DNA from: an uncultured Lentisphaeria bacterium
Lineage (GTDB): Bacteria > Verrucomicrobiota > Lentisphaeria > Victivallales > Victivallaceae
Assembly (NCBI GenBank): GCA_937888615.1
Contig: CALABZ010000086.1
Span: 1-64,000 of the forward strand
DNA length: 64,000 bases
Direction: 5' to 3'
Part shown: piece by piece, positions 45,347 to 53,773 of the stretch
Layout: every line of letters begins with the position of its first letter
Position numbering within the stretch: the first letter of the stretch is position 1
The notes under the pieces: generated by a model
Told to the model about the DNA's origin: nothing
Seen by the model: only the letters and a program-made list of their open reading frames with translations
The model's database searches: none
Translations under genes and position numbers: made by a program

Positions 45347-45993
45347 GTGAATTATCCACTACCGAAATGTTGATTCTGCGCAAGAGCCCCTACCGCGAAA
45401 GCAGTCTCATCGCCGCCGGAATCACCCCCGAAAACGGACGCCTCGACCTGGTGGTTAAGGGCGAATTGGCGTTCAGCAAAAAGAAATTTCCGGTCATCGA
45501 CCTTTTCCGCGAGATTCAAGTCGAATTCGCCCGCAGTCCGCAGTCCACACTGCATAATCTGTGCCAGGCGGAGGTCATCGCCGACTGCGGCGAAGAACTG
45601 GCCGCCGCCCACGACAACTTTCTGCTGGCCTCGGAACTCGGCGAATTGATCCTGAAAACCGCCAAACCGGACCTCCCCTGTCCTGAAACCTTCGACGCCG
45701 CCCTGAACGTCCTGGGAATGCTCAGCCGCATTGCCGCGGACGAACCGCAGGCCCCCGCCAAGCGTGCCCGTTGCGCCGCCATGATGAAGCTGGTCATCCT
45801 CAGCGAAAACGGCCTGCTGCCGGAATACCTCGACCCCGATCCCGATGCCAACGTCGAAAAACACGATCTGCTCGACCATATCCTCGCCGCCGCCCAGGGG
45901 CTCGACGACCCGCCCGTCAACACCGGACGTTTCTGGACGCAGATGAACCAATGGGCCGATCAGTTGATCGCCAAAGCGGAATTGTGCGGATGA
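45343..45993 (+). CDS. recO: DNA repair protein RecO
   Basis: The product has 216 residues. The start is ATG 45343, overlapping the previous stop (ATGA); longer readings lie within the ligase gene. The OB-fold N-terminus is EMLILRKSPYRESSLIAAGI and TPENGRLDLVVKGE, matching RecO; the helical C-terminal part is QVEFARSPQSTLHNLCQAEV and LGMLSRIAADEP. It helps RecF/RecR load RecA at gaps. It overlaps recX by 4 bases. Confidence 0.82.
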   Translation: MSELSTTEMLILRKSPYRESSLIAAGITPENGRLDLVVKGELAFSKKKFPVIDLFREIQVEFARSPQSTLHNLCQAEVIADCGEELAAAHDNFLLASELGELILKTAKPDLPCPETFDAALNVLGMLSRIAADEPQAPAKRARCAAMMKLVILSENGLLPEYLDPDPDANVEKHDLLDHILAAAQGLDDPPVNTGRFWTQMNQWADQLIAKAELCG

Positions 45994-46469
45994 CCGACGA
46001 AGAATTACAGGTGATGAAAAGCGCGGTCCGCATATTGACCCGCCGGCCGCATTCGCGCAAGGAGCTGATCGACAAGCTGATGGCGCGCGACTTCCGTTAC
46101 CCCGCCGTGCTGGCGGTGATCCGGGAATGCGAGAAACACGGTTATCTGAACGACCGCCAGATGGTCGAGGATTACGCCGACGAACTCGCCGCCCGCGGCC
46201 ACGGCGATTTTAAAATCAAGCTGAAACTGCGCAGCAAAGGGCTTTCCCCCGACCTGATCACCGAAAAACTGGAGGCGCTGAACGAAGATTCGCCCCCCGC
46301 CGAACGCGCCGAACAGGCTCTGGAACATCGGCTGCCCGCCCTGAACCGTGAAAAAGATCCCCGCAAACGCCGCGAAAAGGCTTACCGTTTCCTCGCTTCA
46401 CGCGGTTTCGACGGCGAAAGTATCCGGGCCGCGCTGGAGCATATGGAGAATGATGATGAAGATTATTGA
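45990..46469 (+). CDS. recX: RecX regulatory protein
   Basis: The product has 159 residues. Typical helix repeats are AVRILTRRPHSRKELIDKLM, VIRECEKHGYLNDRQMVEDY and LRSKGLSPDLITEKLEALNE, ending YRFLASRGFDGESIRAALEH. RecX binds RecA filaments and limits their extension. It overlaps recO at ATGA; an amidohydrolase gene begins inside its last codons. recA is not in the window. Confidence 0.87.
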   Translation: MTDEELQVMKSAVRILTRRPHSRKELIDKLMARDFRYPAVLAVIRECEKHGYLNDRQMVEDYADELAARGHGDFKIKLKLRSKGLSPDLITEKLEALNEDSPPAERAEQALEHRLPALNREKDPRKRREKAYRFLASRGFDGESIRAALEHMENDDEDY

Positions 46470-47313
46470 TGCGCACATTCATTTCGGCGTCAGCGAAGGC
46501 TTCGACCATGTAGCGCAGGAGTCCAGGCAGGTCAACAGCGTGGAATTTCTCGCCAAAGCTTTTGCCGACAACCATGTCGTCCAAGCCATCGCGATGGGTA
46601 CCCGGCGCGGCGACAACTCCGCCGTCTGTTCCCCGCAGACCCCGGACCTCGGCGGCAAACTTAATCCAGAACACTACAACCAGCCGGACTTCATCCGCTA
46701 CTGCTGCGGCGTGGACAGTTCGGCCCTGCCGGGCTGCGACCTTGCCCAATCCCTGGCCGAATTCGAACAACTGTTGCGTACTCCTCAATGCGTGGGCATA
46801 AAGATATACACCGGCTACAATCATCTGTACCCGCACGACCGCATTCATTACCCCTTTTACGAGCTGGCGCAGCAGTACGACGTGCCGGTGGTGCTGCATA
46901 CCGGCGACACCGCCGGAACCCGCGGGCTGGTCAAGTATTCACACCCGTTGGAAATCGATGAGCTGGCGATGGCGTTTCCACAGGTGCGCTTCGTCATGGC
47001 GCATTACGGCAATCCCTGGATTGTCGACGCTACCGAAGTGGCGATTAAAAATCCGAACGTCTTCATCGATCTATCAGGACTTGCCGCCGGGGACTTCAGC
47101 GTGGACGATTTTTTCGAGAACTACCGCGGCTATGTGGAGCACCTGCGGACCTGGATGGCGTACCTGTCCGATTACGGCAAATTCATGTACGGTTCCGACT
47201 GGCCGCTGGTACGCGTCGACACCTACATCGAACTGATCCGGCGGCTGACGCCGGAGAAATACCACCCGCAGATTTTTTACGAAAACGCCAAGCGCGTCTT
47301 TACCAGACTCTGA
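46456..47313 (+). CDS. Amidohydrolase-family metal-dependent hydrolase
   Basis: The product has 285 residues. Three ATG lie in a row at 46450, 46453 and 46456; the last is preferred because GGAG is 8 bases upstream. IIDAHIHFGVSEG carries the HxH metal site; VPVVLHTGDTAGT, VRFVMAHYGNPW and FMYGSDWPLVRVD (GSDWP) complete the amidohydrolase_2 pattern of decarboxylases and lactonases. The start lies inside the end of recX. The substrate cannot be told. Confidence 0.82.
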   Translation: MKIIDAHIHFGVSEGFDHVAQESRQVNSVEFLAKAFADNHVVQAIAMGTRRGDNSAVCSPQTPDLGGKLNPEHYNQPDFIRYCCGVDSSALPGCDLAQSLAEFEQLLRTPQCVGIKIYTGYNHLYPHDRIHYPFYELAQQYDVPVVLHTGDTAGTRGLVKYSHPLEIDELAMAFPQVRFVMAHYGNPWIVDATEVAIKNPNVFIDLSGLAAGDFSVDDFFENYRGYVEHLRTWMAYLSDYGKFMYGSDWPLVRVDTYIELIRRLTPEKYHPQIFYENAKRVFTRL

Positions 47314-47319
47314 CGGAGT

Positions 47320-48153
47320 TCAACGGAACTTCTCGGCCTGATAAATCCGGGTTTCCCGGTATTCGGCGTCCGGATCGCTGAAAAAACAGGTGAATGGTTT
47401 GTTGCTGCGCCCTTTCACGTATTCAAGAGTTTTGCGGTCCAGCGCGACAATGGCGCTGACCGCCCCGGCCCGCGCCGCCATGCCGCACAGCTTCATCCGT
47501 TCGGCAAGTCCAAGCTTCTCTACCGTCGAGCCGCAGAATTCCAGCGCACAGCCGGCAGCGGCGCCGCCGATATCTTCAAGCAGGTTGGCGATTATGCGTT
47601 CCGTACCGACATTTTCCGGCAGTTTGCCGTTGATTTCAATTTTCAGCGATGGCGGCACGGTAAGTCCGTAGATGCCGGTTCCCATGATTGCCGCCGCGCC
47701 GGCACTGCCGACCCCGGAAGCGAAAAGTCCGAACGCCCCGTGTTGGCAAGTCATCGGATCGGTGCCGAACAGCACTTCGCCGGGTCGGCAATGGCCGCGT
47801 TTCGGCAACGCCTGATGGCAGTTTCCGATATAGTCGGTGGTGTCCGGGTCATAAAAGTACGGAAGCCCCTGTTCTTCGACGAACTCGCGTATCGCCGCCA
47901 GACGCCGACGATACGTCTCTTCGTCCGGCACAGCCTCGTGTCCGGGGATAATGACCACGCCGTCACGGCGGAAAATCCTGCCGTCCGCCCCGAATTCGCG
48001 TTTGAAAATATCAATGACTTCCGGACCGCGAACTTCATGAGTCAGCAGTACATCGACATGGACCCGAATCTTGTCGCCGGGTTTGATCGCGTCCTGCCCG
48101 GCCGCATGGGCCAGAATGTATTCGGTAATCGTCATTCCCATAATTTCAGACAT
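47320..48153 (-). CDS. Aconitase/LeuC-like protein lacking the Fe-S half
   Basis: The product has 277 residues. The start is uncertain: ATG 48153, 48141 and 48135 are possible, with GAGG overlapping the first. The N-terminus matches 3-isopropylmalate dehydratase large subunits (ITEYILAHAAGQDAIKPGDK, VIIPGHEAVPDEETYRRRLA, HGAFGLFASGVGSAGAAAIM). LeuC is about 420 residues; here the part with the GSCTNGR-type Cys and the two C-terminal Cys of the [4Fe-4S] cluster is absent, and the active-site DSHT is DPMT. It ends in a natural stop 7 bases from the converging gene. It is either a decayed fragment or a divergent protein without dehydratase activity. Confidence 0.65.
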   Translation of the reverse strand: MSEIMGMTITEYILAHAAGQDAIKPGDKIRVHVDVLLTHEVRGPEVIDIFKREFGADGRIFRRDGVVIIPGHEAVPDEETYRRRLAAIREFVEEQGLPYFYDPDTTDYIGNCHQALPKRGHCRPGEVLFGTDPMTCQHGAFGLFASGVGSAGAAAIMGTGIYGLTVPPSLKIEINGKLPENVGTERIIANLLEDIGGAAAGCALEFCGSTVEKLGLAERMKLCGMAARAGAVSAIVALDRKTLEYVKGRSNKPFTCFFSDPDAEYRETRIYQAEKFR

Positions 48154-48182
48154 CCTCTATTGATTGTCATGCTTATACTCAA

Positions 48183-49046
48183 TTAGGGTAATGGCGGCAG
48201 TAATTTGTCGAACAAGTAAAGGATGAAACTGTCGCCGATAATCCATATGCAGGTCGCCGCCGCCAGAAATGGCCCGAACGGAACCGCCAGTCTAGACAAA
48301 GACTTGCCCCGCGCCAATGCCGCGCCAAACCCGATCAGCGTACCCGCCACCGAGGCGATCAACAGTATCGAAAACGCGGCGAACGGCCCGAGGCAGGCGC
48401 CGAGCGCCGCGATGTATTTGACATCCCCCAGCCCGAAAGCATCCTGACGGAAGATTTTCTCGCCGAGGAACGACACGCCCCACATCACCAGCCCGCACCC
48501 CAGCAGGGTAAAAATCGCATACGAGGCCGCCAGCAAATGGTTCTCCTGCCGCCAGGTTTCAGGAAACACCAACGCACTGACCAGCCCCAGAATCATGGTC
48601 GGAAATGTGATGCGGTCCGGGATGATCAGGTGTTCGAAATCGATAAAAGCCGTAGTCACCGCCAGCATGATCAGCCCGAAATAAAGCGGTAGAAATGTCA
48701 ACGGATACCCCAGATAAACCACCTTGACAAATACCAGCAGGAACAGAACCCCGGTTAACAGTTCGACCAGAAAATAACGGATCGTGATCGGTTGCGCGCA
48801 GCCGCTGCATTTTCCGCGAAGCGCCAGCCAACTGACCAGCGGAATATTCTCGTACCAACGGATGTGATGTCCGCATTTGGGACAATGCGAGGGGGCGGTG
48901 ACCACCGATTCCCCGCGCGGAATCCGCCAGATGCAAACATTCAGGAAACTGCCGATACAACAGCCGAGCCAGAAAACAAACACTGAAAACAAGACCGGCA
49001 TTTCCTGAATCATCTCATAAAGGGTGGTAGTTGCGGGCGGTGTCAT
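48183..49046 (-). CDS. pilD: Prepilin peptidase (A24 aspartic protease)
   Basis: The product has 287 residues. The ATG at 49046 is preferred because the longer reading overlaps the HydE-AroE gene. The N-terminal domain has the Zn site CPKCGHHIRWYENIPL and CSGCAQPITIRYFLVELL. Catalytic Asp lie in AFIDFEHLIIPDRI and FGLGDVKYIAALGACLGP (GxGD). Several helices follow, as in PilD/GspO. It cleaves the leader of type IV prepilins and pseudopilins and N-methylates the new N-terminus, so it could process the three pseudopilin-like proteins in this window. It is 5 bases from the preceding gene. Confidence 0.92.
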   Translation of the reverse strand: MTPPATTTLYEMIQEMPVLFSVFVFWLGCCIGSFLNVCIWRIPRGESVVTAPSHCPKCGHHIRWYENIPLVSWLALRGKCSGCAQPITIRYFLVELLTGVLFLLVFVKVVYLGYPLTFLPLYFGLIMLAVTTAFIDFEHLIIPDRITFPTMILGLVSALVFPETWRQENHLLAASYAIFTLLGCGLVMWGVSFLGEKIFRQDAFGLGDVKYIAALGACLGPFAAFSILLIASVAGTLIGFGAALARGKSLSRLAVPFGPFLAAATCIWIIGDSFILYLFDKLLPPLP

Positions 49047-49051
49047 GATTT

Positions 49052-50989
49052 TTACTTCTGCTCCATTTTTTCGATTGCGTCGTTCAAAGCTTTGCGCATG
49101 ATTTCCACCGGGGCGCTCAACCCGGTCCATAGTTCAAAAGCACGGGCCCCCTGATGCAACAGCATGCCGCGTCCGTCCGCCGCGGGCAGTTGACGCTCGC
49201 GCATCCATTTGAGCAAAGGGGTCTGCTTGTAGATCGTGTCGAAAAACGGCAATCCCTTGATCAGTTCGGGATTCACCGGCATCGGATCATCCGCTTTCAG
49301 CCCGAGGCTCGTCCCCTGAATCACCACCTTGGAAGCGGCGGCCAGAGCCCGGATGTGATCCTCGTCATCAAGGGCTGAACAATCTGTCTTGAGCTTGGGA
49401 AAATGCGATTTCAATTCGGCGGCCAAATCACACGCCTTGCTCAATGTGCGATTCGCAAAAAACAATTTTGAGGCCCCGGTGGCGGCGAAACAGAACGCCG
49501 TCGCCTTCACCGCTCCGCCGCACCCCAAAAACAGAATCGAACTGCCCTGAATCATCAGTCCGAATGCTTCGAACAATGCCATCGCCAATCCGTAACCGTC
49601 CGTCGAATACCCGGACAGTTTCCCGTCCCGGATCACAACGGTGTTGACGCTGGCGGCCCGACGGGCCGACTCCTCCACTTCATCCAGAAAAGGAATAATG
49701 TTCTCCTTGTGGGGGACAGTAATGTTGAATCCGAGCAATTTCTCCCGGGCCTCTTCCACAAAACCAGCCAGTTCGTCTTTGGATACCTCCACTTTGTCGT
49801 AAGGAGAGCCCAGGCCCGCCGCCTTGAACGCTGCATTCTGCATCTGCGGGGACAACGAATGCGCCACCGGATGCCCGATCACCACATATTGGGTTCTGCG
49901 CAGATAAAAATGCTTTGAATTGCCCATCTTGTCATAACCGATGGACTCGTTAATGTCCCGGATTGATTTTTCAAGGGCCTTTCTGGATTGCTCGGAATTC
50001 TCATCAATCCCGGGCTTGCCGCTGTAGAGCTGATACCCCGCGCGATAATGAGTATCGGTAATATTCGGCATGAGGACATTGGCCCCGGCCAACAGCCCGA
50101 GTTCACGCCCATTGGCGGACAACGCCTGCAGCGCAGTGGTCGAAGCAATATTGATATCCTTCAGCAAAATCCGGGCGCAGGCAATCATTTTCAATCCCAG
50201 TTCAAGCTGTTTCTGGCGGCGCACGTCGAAATCCGGCATAGCGGCCGCCAGCGGCGTCTGCGGATGCACCAGGTACGGTCCCATCCCGATCATGTCAATG
50301 TCCATTCGTTGAAAAAAACGCAGATCGTGGACCAGATTGTCCAGCGACTGATACGGCAGTCCGATCATGACACCGGTCCCGGTCTGGTATCCGACGGTCT
50401 GGAGGTCGAGCAGGCATTGCAGCCGCCGCTGGTAGGAATGGTCGCTCGGATGCAGTTTGGCGTACAACTCAGGATCTGAAGCCTCGATCCGCAGCAGATA
50501 CCGAAGCGCCCCGGCCTCCAGCCAGCGCCGGTAAGTTTCAATCGTCTGTTCGCCGAGCGAAAGGGTAATTCCAAGCTGGCCGTTGGTACGCCGCGTGATC
50601 TCCTTGAGAATGTATTCGATAAAATCAATGAATTCTTCGTCATTGCGTTCGCCGCCCTGCAGAACGATGGAACCGTAGTGGTTATTCTGGGCCCAGATAA
50701 CATTCTTCATGATTTCATTCTTTGTCAGCCAGAACCGCTTGACATCGTGGTTGCTTTTGCGGATGCCGCAATAAAAACAGTCTTTATTGCAGATGTTGCT
50801 GAGCTCGACCAGCCCGCGAAAATAGACCACACGCCCGACGTATTTGGTTTTCACCTCATAGGCCAGTTGATAAAGGCGTTGCAATTCGTCCGGGTCGGTA
50901 AGTCCCAGCAAATGTTTCAACCCGGCGTCATCCGGCTCACCGCCGTTTTCAATAAATTTGAAAAGTTCTTCCGTATTCATAATTTCCAT
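49052..50989 (-). CDS. HydE-type radical SAM protein fused to shikimate dehydrogenase
   Basis: The product has 645 residues. Residues 1-355 match HydE, the [FeFe]-hydrogenase cofactor maturase: radical SAM cluster C67-X3-C71-X2-C74 (CNKDCFYCGIRKSN), VLQGGERNDEEFIDF, YLLRIEASDPELYAKLHPSD, GVMIGLPYQSLDNLVHDLRF, and IASTTALQALSANGRELGLL. Residues about 366-640 match AroE: VIGHPVAHSLSPQMQNAAFK, FNITVPHKENI (Lys catalytic), YSTDGYGLAMALFEAFGL, ILFLGCGGAVKATAFCFAAT, IQGTSLGLKADDPM and MLLHQGARAFELWTG. No stop or frameshift separates them. HydF and HydG are absent here. The fusion joins hydrogenase maturation with aromatic amino acid synthesis, which has no obvious logic. Either half may have changed function. 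Confidence 0.8.
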   Translation of the reverse strand: MEIMNTEELFKFIENGGEPDDAGLKHLLGLTDPDELQRLYQLAYEVKTKYVGRVVYFRGLVELSNICNKDCFYCGIRKSNHDVKRFWLTKNEIMKNVIWAQNNHYGSIVLQGGERNDEEFIDFIEYILKEITRRTNGQLGITLSLGEQTIETYRRWLEAGALRYLLRIEASDPELYAKLHPSDHSYQRRLQCLLDLQTVGYQTGTGVMIGLPYQSLDNLVHDLRFFQRMDIDMIGMGPYLVHPQTPLAAAMPDFDVRRQKQLELGLKMIACARILLKDINIASTTALQALSANGRELGLLAGANVLMPNITDTHYRAGYQLYSGKPGIDENSEQSRKALEKSIRDINESIGYDKMGNSKHFYLRRTQYVVIGHPVAHSLSPQMQNAAFKAAGLGSPYDKVEVSKDELAGFVEEAREKLLGFNITVPHKENIIPFLDEVEESARRAASVNTVVIRDGKLSGYSTDGYGLAMALFEAFGLMIQGSSILFLGCGGAVKATAFCFAATGASKLFFANRTLSKACDLAAELKSHFPKLKTDCSALDDEDHIRALAAASKVVIQGTSLGLKADDPMPVNPELIKGLPFFDTIYKQTPLLKWMRERQLPAADGRGMLLHQGARAFELWTGLSAPVEIMRKALNDAIEKMEQK

Positions 50990-51084
50990 AAAATCACAAT
51001 TTCATTTCTCTTGTATGATTAAAATATCAACAAGTACGATTTCTTCAAGGTGGAACCCGGAAAAATATGCTTAAAATCCGAATA

Positions 51085-51117
51085 TGGCATTGACATTGCC
51101 GGAATTGCGGCTATAAG
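51085..51117 (+). promoter_or_regulatory. Overlapping sigma-54 and sigma-70 promoters of activator gene
   Basis: TGGCAT (51085-51090), 5 bases, TTGC (51096-51099) matches the sigma-54 pattern with GG and GC ten bases apart. TTGACA (51090-51095), 16 bases, TATAAG (51112-51117) is a sigma-70-type promoter sharing the same bases. Both would serve the ATG at 51155. Confidence 0.5.
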
Positions 51118-51154
51118 ATAGAGAAACAGATTTTACCAGGACAAACCGGAATAT

Positions 51155-52501
51155 ATGACCGTAAAGAACAAAAAAACGCTGACGAAAGCTTCGACCGAAG
51201 CGATTCTCGAAAGTATCTCGGACGGCGTTTTCACCGTTGACAGCGAATGGCGCATCAGCTCATTCAACCGCGCTGCGGAAACCATTACCGGCATCGATCG
51301 GGACGACGCCATCGGGCGCCCCTGCTCGGAAGTCTTCAAATCCAGCATGTGCGAAACCTCCTGTGCCCTCCGCAACACTCTCGAAACCGGCAAACAAACG
51401 GTTAACCGCACCGGATTCATCATCGACCGCCAGGGACGCAAAATTCCGGTCAGTGTCTCCACCGCGGTACTGCGCGACGCCTCGGGACGGGTGATCGGCG
51501 GTGCCGAAACGTTCCGCGATCTTAGCGAAGTGGAAGCCCTCCGGCACGAGCTTTCCGAACGCAGCCGCCTCGGTGACCTGGTCACCCGGAGCTCCTCGAT
51601 GCGCCAGATCAGCGAACTCGCCCCGCTGGTGGCCGCCAGCTCCTCCACCGTACTGATCAACGGCGAAACCGGCACCGGCAAGGAACTGCTGGCCCGGGCG
51701 ATCCACGGCATGAGCAAACGCGCCGCCAAACCGTTCGTCGCCATCAACTGCGGCGCATTGCCGGATACCCTGCTCGAATCGGAACTTTTCGGCTACCGCA
51801 AAGGCGCGTTCACCGGCGCGACCCAGGACAAGCCGGGATTGTTCGCCCGCGCCGCCGCCGGTACGCTGTTCCTGGACGAAATCGGCGACATCTCTCCGGC
51901 GCTCCAAATCCGATTGCTGCGGGTGTTGCAGGAACACACCTACGAGCCACTGGGCGGAACCCGCGCGGTAAGTACCGATGCCCGGGTCATAGCCGCCACG
52001 CACCGCGACCTCGCCGAACTGGTCAAAAACGGCCGCTTCCGCGAAGACCTTTATTATCGGATCAACGTGATCCGGTTAGAATTGCCGCCGCTGCGCCGCC
52101 GCAAAGAAGACATCCCGCTGCTGGTCGAACACTTTATCGAACGTTTCAACCGCCTCCAACAGAAAAATATCGCGGGGATCGCCCCCGCCGCCCTCGAACT
52201 GCTGTTCGCCCACGACTGGCCCGGCAATGTGCGGGAACTGGAAAATGTCATCGAACGGGCGTTCGTCATCTGTACCGGCGACAGAATCACCCCCGAAAAC
52301 CTGCCCGAAGAACTGACCGGGCGCGCCGGCAAAAATCGTTCCGGCGGCATCGGCGCGGCGGTAAACCAGGCCGAACGCCAATCCATTCAGGCGGCGTTGC
52401 AGAATTGCAACGGAAATTGTCAGGCCGCCGCCCGGATGTTGGGCGTTCACAAGACCACACTCTACCGGAAAATGAAGGTTCTCGGCCTCAAACGTCCCTG
52501 A
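51155..52501 (+). CDS. Sigma-54-dependent activator with PAS domain
   Basis: The product has 448 residues. PAS domain about 12-125 ([38 protein letters not shown] with three Cys, [15 protein letters not shown]). AAA+ domain about 145-380: Walker [36 protein letters not shown] (GAFTGA loop that touches sigma-54), Walker [39 protein letters not shown]-terminal Fis-type [23 protein letters not shown]. The Cys-bearing PAS domain may sense redox state. It precedes the Orp-like operon, whose promoter is of sigma-54 type with two palindromic sites, and is the likely activator. Confidence 0.92.
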   Translation: MTVKNKKTLTKASTEAILESISDGVFTVDSEWRISSFNRAAETITGIDRDDAIGRPCSEVFKSSMCETSCALRNTLETGKQTVNRTGFIIDRQGRKIPVSVSTAVLRDASGRVIGGAETFRDLSEVEALRHELSERSRLGDLVTRSSSMRQISELAPLVAASSSTVLINGETGTGKELLARAIHGMSKRAAKPFVAINCGALPDTLLESELFGYRKGAFTGATQDKPGLFARAAAGTLFLDEIGDISPALQIRLLRVLQEHTYEPLGGTRAVSTDARVIAATHRDLAELVKNGRFREDLYYRINVIRLELPPLRRRKEDIPLLVEHFIERFNRLQQKNIAGIAPAALELLFAHDWPGNVRELENVIERAFVICTGDRITPENLPEELTGRAGKNRSGGIGAAVNQAERQSIQAALQNCNGNCQAAARMLGVHKTTLYRKMKVLGLKRP

Positions 52502-52518
52502 TCGCATTTTCTCAAGTT

Positions 52519-52558
52519 GCAATATTGCACCCATCATCTTTGAAAGTCGCAATATTGC
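52519..52558. promoter_or_regulatory. Twin palindromic upstream activator sites
   Basis: GCAATATTGC occurs at 52519-52528 and 52549-52558, 30 bases apart, that is about three helical turns, and each copy is a perfect palindrome. They lie about 110-140 bases before the start expected from the sigma-54 promoter, the usual place for enhancer-binding activators. Confidence 0.75.
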
Positions 52559-52638
52559 TACCTATTTCTCTATCTACTATCCGTCCGCAAAAGCCACAAG
52601 ACACTACAATCAAAAACCTTACAATAATACACAAAACA

Positions 52639-52653
52639 TGGCACGGCGTTTGC
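52639..52653 (+). promoter_or_regulatory. Sigma-54 promoter of Orp-like operon
   Basis: TGGCACGGCGTTTGC matches the -24/-12 consensus TGGCAC-N5-TTGC, with GG and GC separated by ten bases. It precedes the ATG at 52694 by 40 bases. Confidence 0.85.
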
Positions 52654-52693
52654 TCTATAATCTTTCGTAACTGAAAACGAATATGGATACACC

Positions 52694-53068
52694 ATGAAAA
52701 TCGCTTTAACCGTATGGAATGGCCGGATCGCACCGGTTTTTGATGTCGCCGGACGCCTGCTGATCGTCGATGAAGGGCAGGATTTGAAAGACGGCATGGA
52801 ATGCGTCATGGCGGAAATGGAATGCCTCCCGGTCCGCATTACCCGACTGAAACGGCTGGGCGTCGATGTCCTGGTCTGCGGCGCGATTTCCCGTCCGGCC
52901 CGAATGCTGGCGGAAAGTCAGGGCATCCGACTTCACGGTTTTATCTCCGGCAATCTTGAGGACGTATTTGAAGCATGGCGAAACAACAAACTCGACCACG
53001 AAAGTTTTGCCATGCCAGGATGCGCGCACCGTCATCACTGTTGCCGCCGCCGAAAAATGAAGATGTAA
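52694..53068 (+). CDS. NifX/NifB-type (dinitrogenase Fe-Mo cofactor) domain protein
   Basis: The product has 124 residues. MKIALTVWNGRIAPVFDVAG and LLIVDEGQ are the NifX-like (MTH1175/Orp) signature, with LGVDVLVCGAISRPARMLAE and GIRLHGFISGNLEDVFEAW. A Cys/His-rich basic tail follows (GCAHRHHCCRRRK), which could bind metal or a cluster. In Desulfovibrio, small proteins of this domain carry a Mo-Cu or Fe-S cofactor in the orange protein complex. First gene after the sigma-54 promoter. Confidence 0.82.
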   Translation: MKIALTVWNGRIAPVFDVAGRLLIVDEGQDLKDGMECVMAEMECLPVRITRLKRLGVDVLVCGAISRPARMLAESQGIRLHGFISGNLEDVFEAWRNNKLDHESFAMPGCAHRHHCCRRRKMKM

Positions 53069-53116
53069 TGCACCATGGTGTCCGAAATAACCAAATCAAC
53101 AAAAGGAGTCAATATC

Positions 53117-53341
53117 ATGCCGAACGGTGATGGAACCGGTCCCCTCGGAACGGGACCCAGATGGGGCGCGGGATGCCGCGCCGGAAATAACAACCCCGGA
53201 ATGGGTTTCGGCCGGAAAAACGGCGGGCGCGGCGCATGGTGCCGTAATTTTCCTGCGGACCGGACGACGCTGGAACGGCAGGCGGAAGTCCTGCAGACAC
53301 GCTTAGATGCCGTCAAACGCCAAATGGATGACAAATCCTGA
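53117..53341 (+). CDS. DUF5320-like small Gly-rich protein
   Basis: The product has 74 residues. ATG 53117 has AAGGAG upstream; the ATG at 53075 has no such site. MPNGDGTGPLGTGPRWGAGC, FGRKNGGRGAWCRN and a short C-terminal coiled-coil (LERQAEVLQTRLDAVKRQMD) match the DUF5320 pattern that accompanies NifX/MinD-type genes in anaerobes. The function is unknown. It is co-transcribed with the Orp-like genes. Confidence 0.72.
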   Translation: MPNGDGTGPLGTGPRWGAGCRAGNNNPGMGFGRKNGGRGAWCRNFPADRTTLERQAEVLQTRLDAVKRQMDDKS

Positions 53342-53369
53342 CCCGCGTCCGATAACTCTATATAACTCT

Positions 53370-53395
53370 CCCGGCGGCGGTTTTCCGCCGCCGGG
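53370..53395 (+). other. Intra-operon GC hairpin
   Basis: A perfect 11-bp stem (53370-53380 with 53385-53395) with loop TTTT lies between the DUF5320-like and NifX-like genes, 15 bases before the ATG at 53411. No T-run follows, so it is not a normal terminator. It may protect or separate the mRNA parts and lies close to the ribosome binding site. Confidence 0.6.
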
Positions 53396-53410
53396 AATGG
53401 AGATTACATT

Positions 53411-53773
53411 ATGAAAATCGCAGTAACTACCGCCGGAACCACCCTGGACGATGCTCTGGAGAGCCGTTTCGGGCGTACGCCCCGCTTCCTGATCGTCGAT
53501 ACGGCGGACGGCACATTCGAGTCCGTGGACAATATCCAGAACCTGAACGCCGCCCAGGGCGCGGGGATTCAGGCGGCCATGACCGTCGTCAACGCCGGTG
53601 CGGAAGCCGTCATCACCGGGCATTGCGGGCCGAAAGCCTTCCGGGTTCTCAATGAAGCCGGCGTTAAAATCTACAATATCGAAACCGTCACCGTCCGTGA
53701 AGCGGTCAAACTTTACCAGGAAGGCAAATTGCAGCCCGCGGAAAACGCCGACGTGGAAGGACACTGGTTATAA
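53411..53773 (+). CDS. NifX-type (dinitrogenase Fe-Mo cofactor) domain protein
   Basis: The product has 120 residues. MKIAVTTAGTTLDDALESRF and GRTPRFLIVDTADG, QNLNAAQGAGIQAAMTVVNA, AVITGHCGPKAFRVLNEAGV (Gly-His-Cys cofactor region) and YNIETVTVREAVKLYQEGKL are family features. It overlaps the next MinD-type gene by one base (stop TAA shares its A with the next ATG). A probable cofactor carrier of the Orp-like complex. Confidence 0.87.
   Translation: MKIAVTTAGTTLDDALESRFGRTPRFLIVDTADGTFESVDNIQNLNAAQGAGIQAAMTVVNAGAEAVITGHCGPKAFRVLNEAGVKIYNIETVTVREAVKLYQEGKLQPAENADVEGHWL

Noticed and set aside
48183..49046. Type IV pilus or type II secretion operon around the prepilin peptidase
   Set aside because: No secretion ATPase, inner-membrane platform or secretin gene lies in the window.
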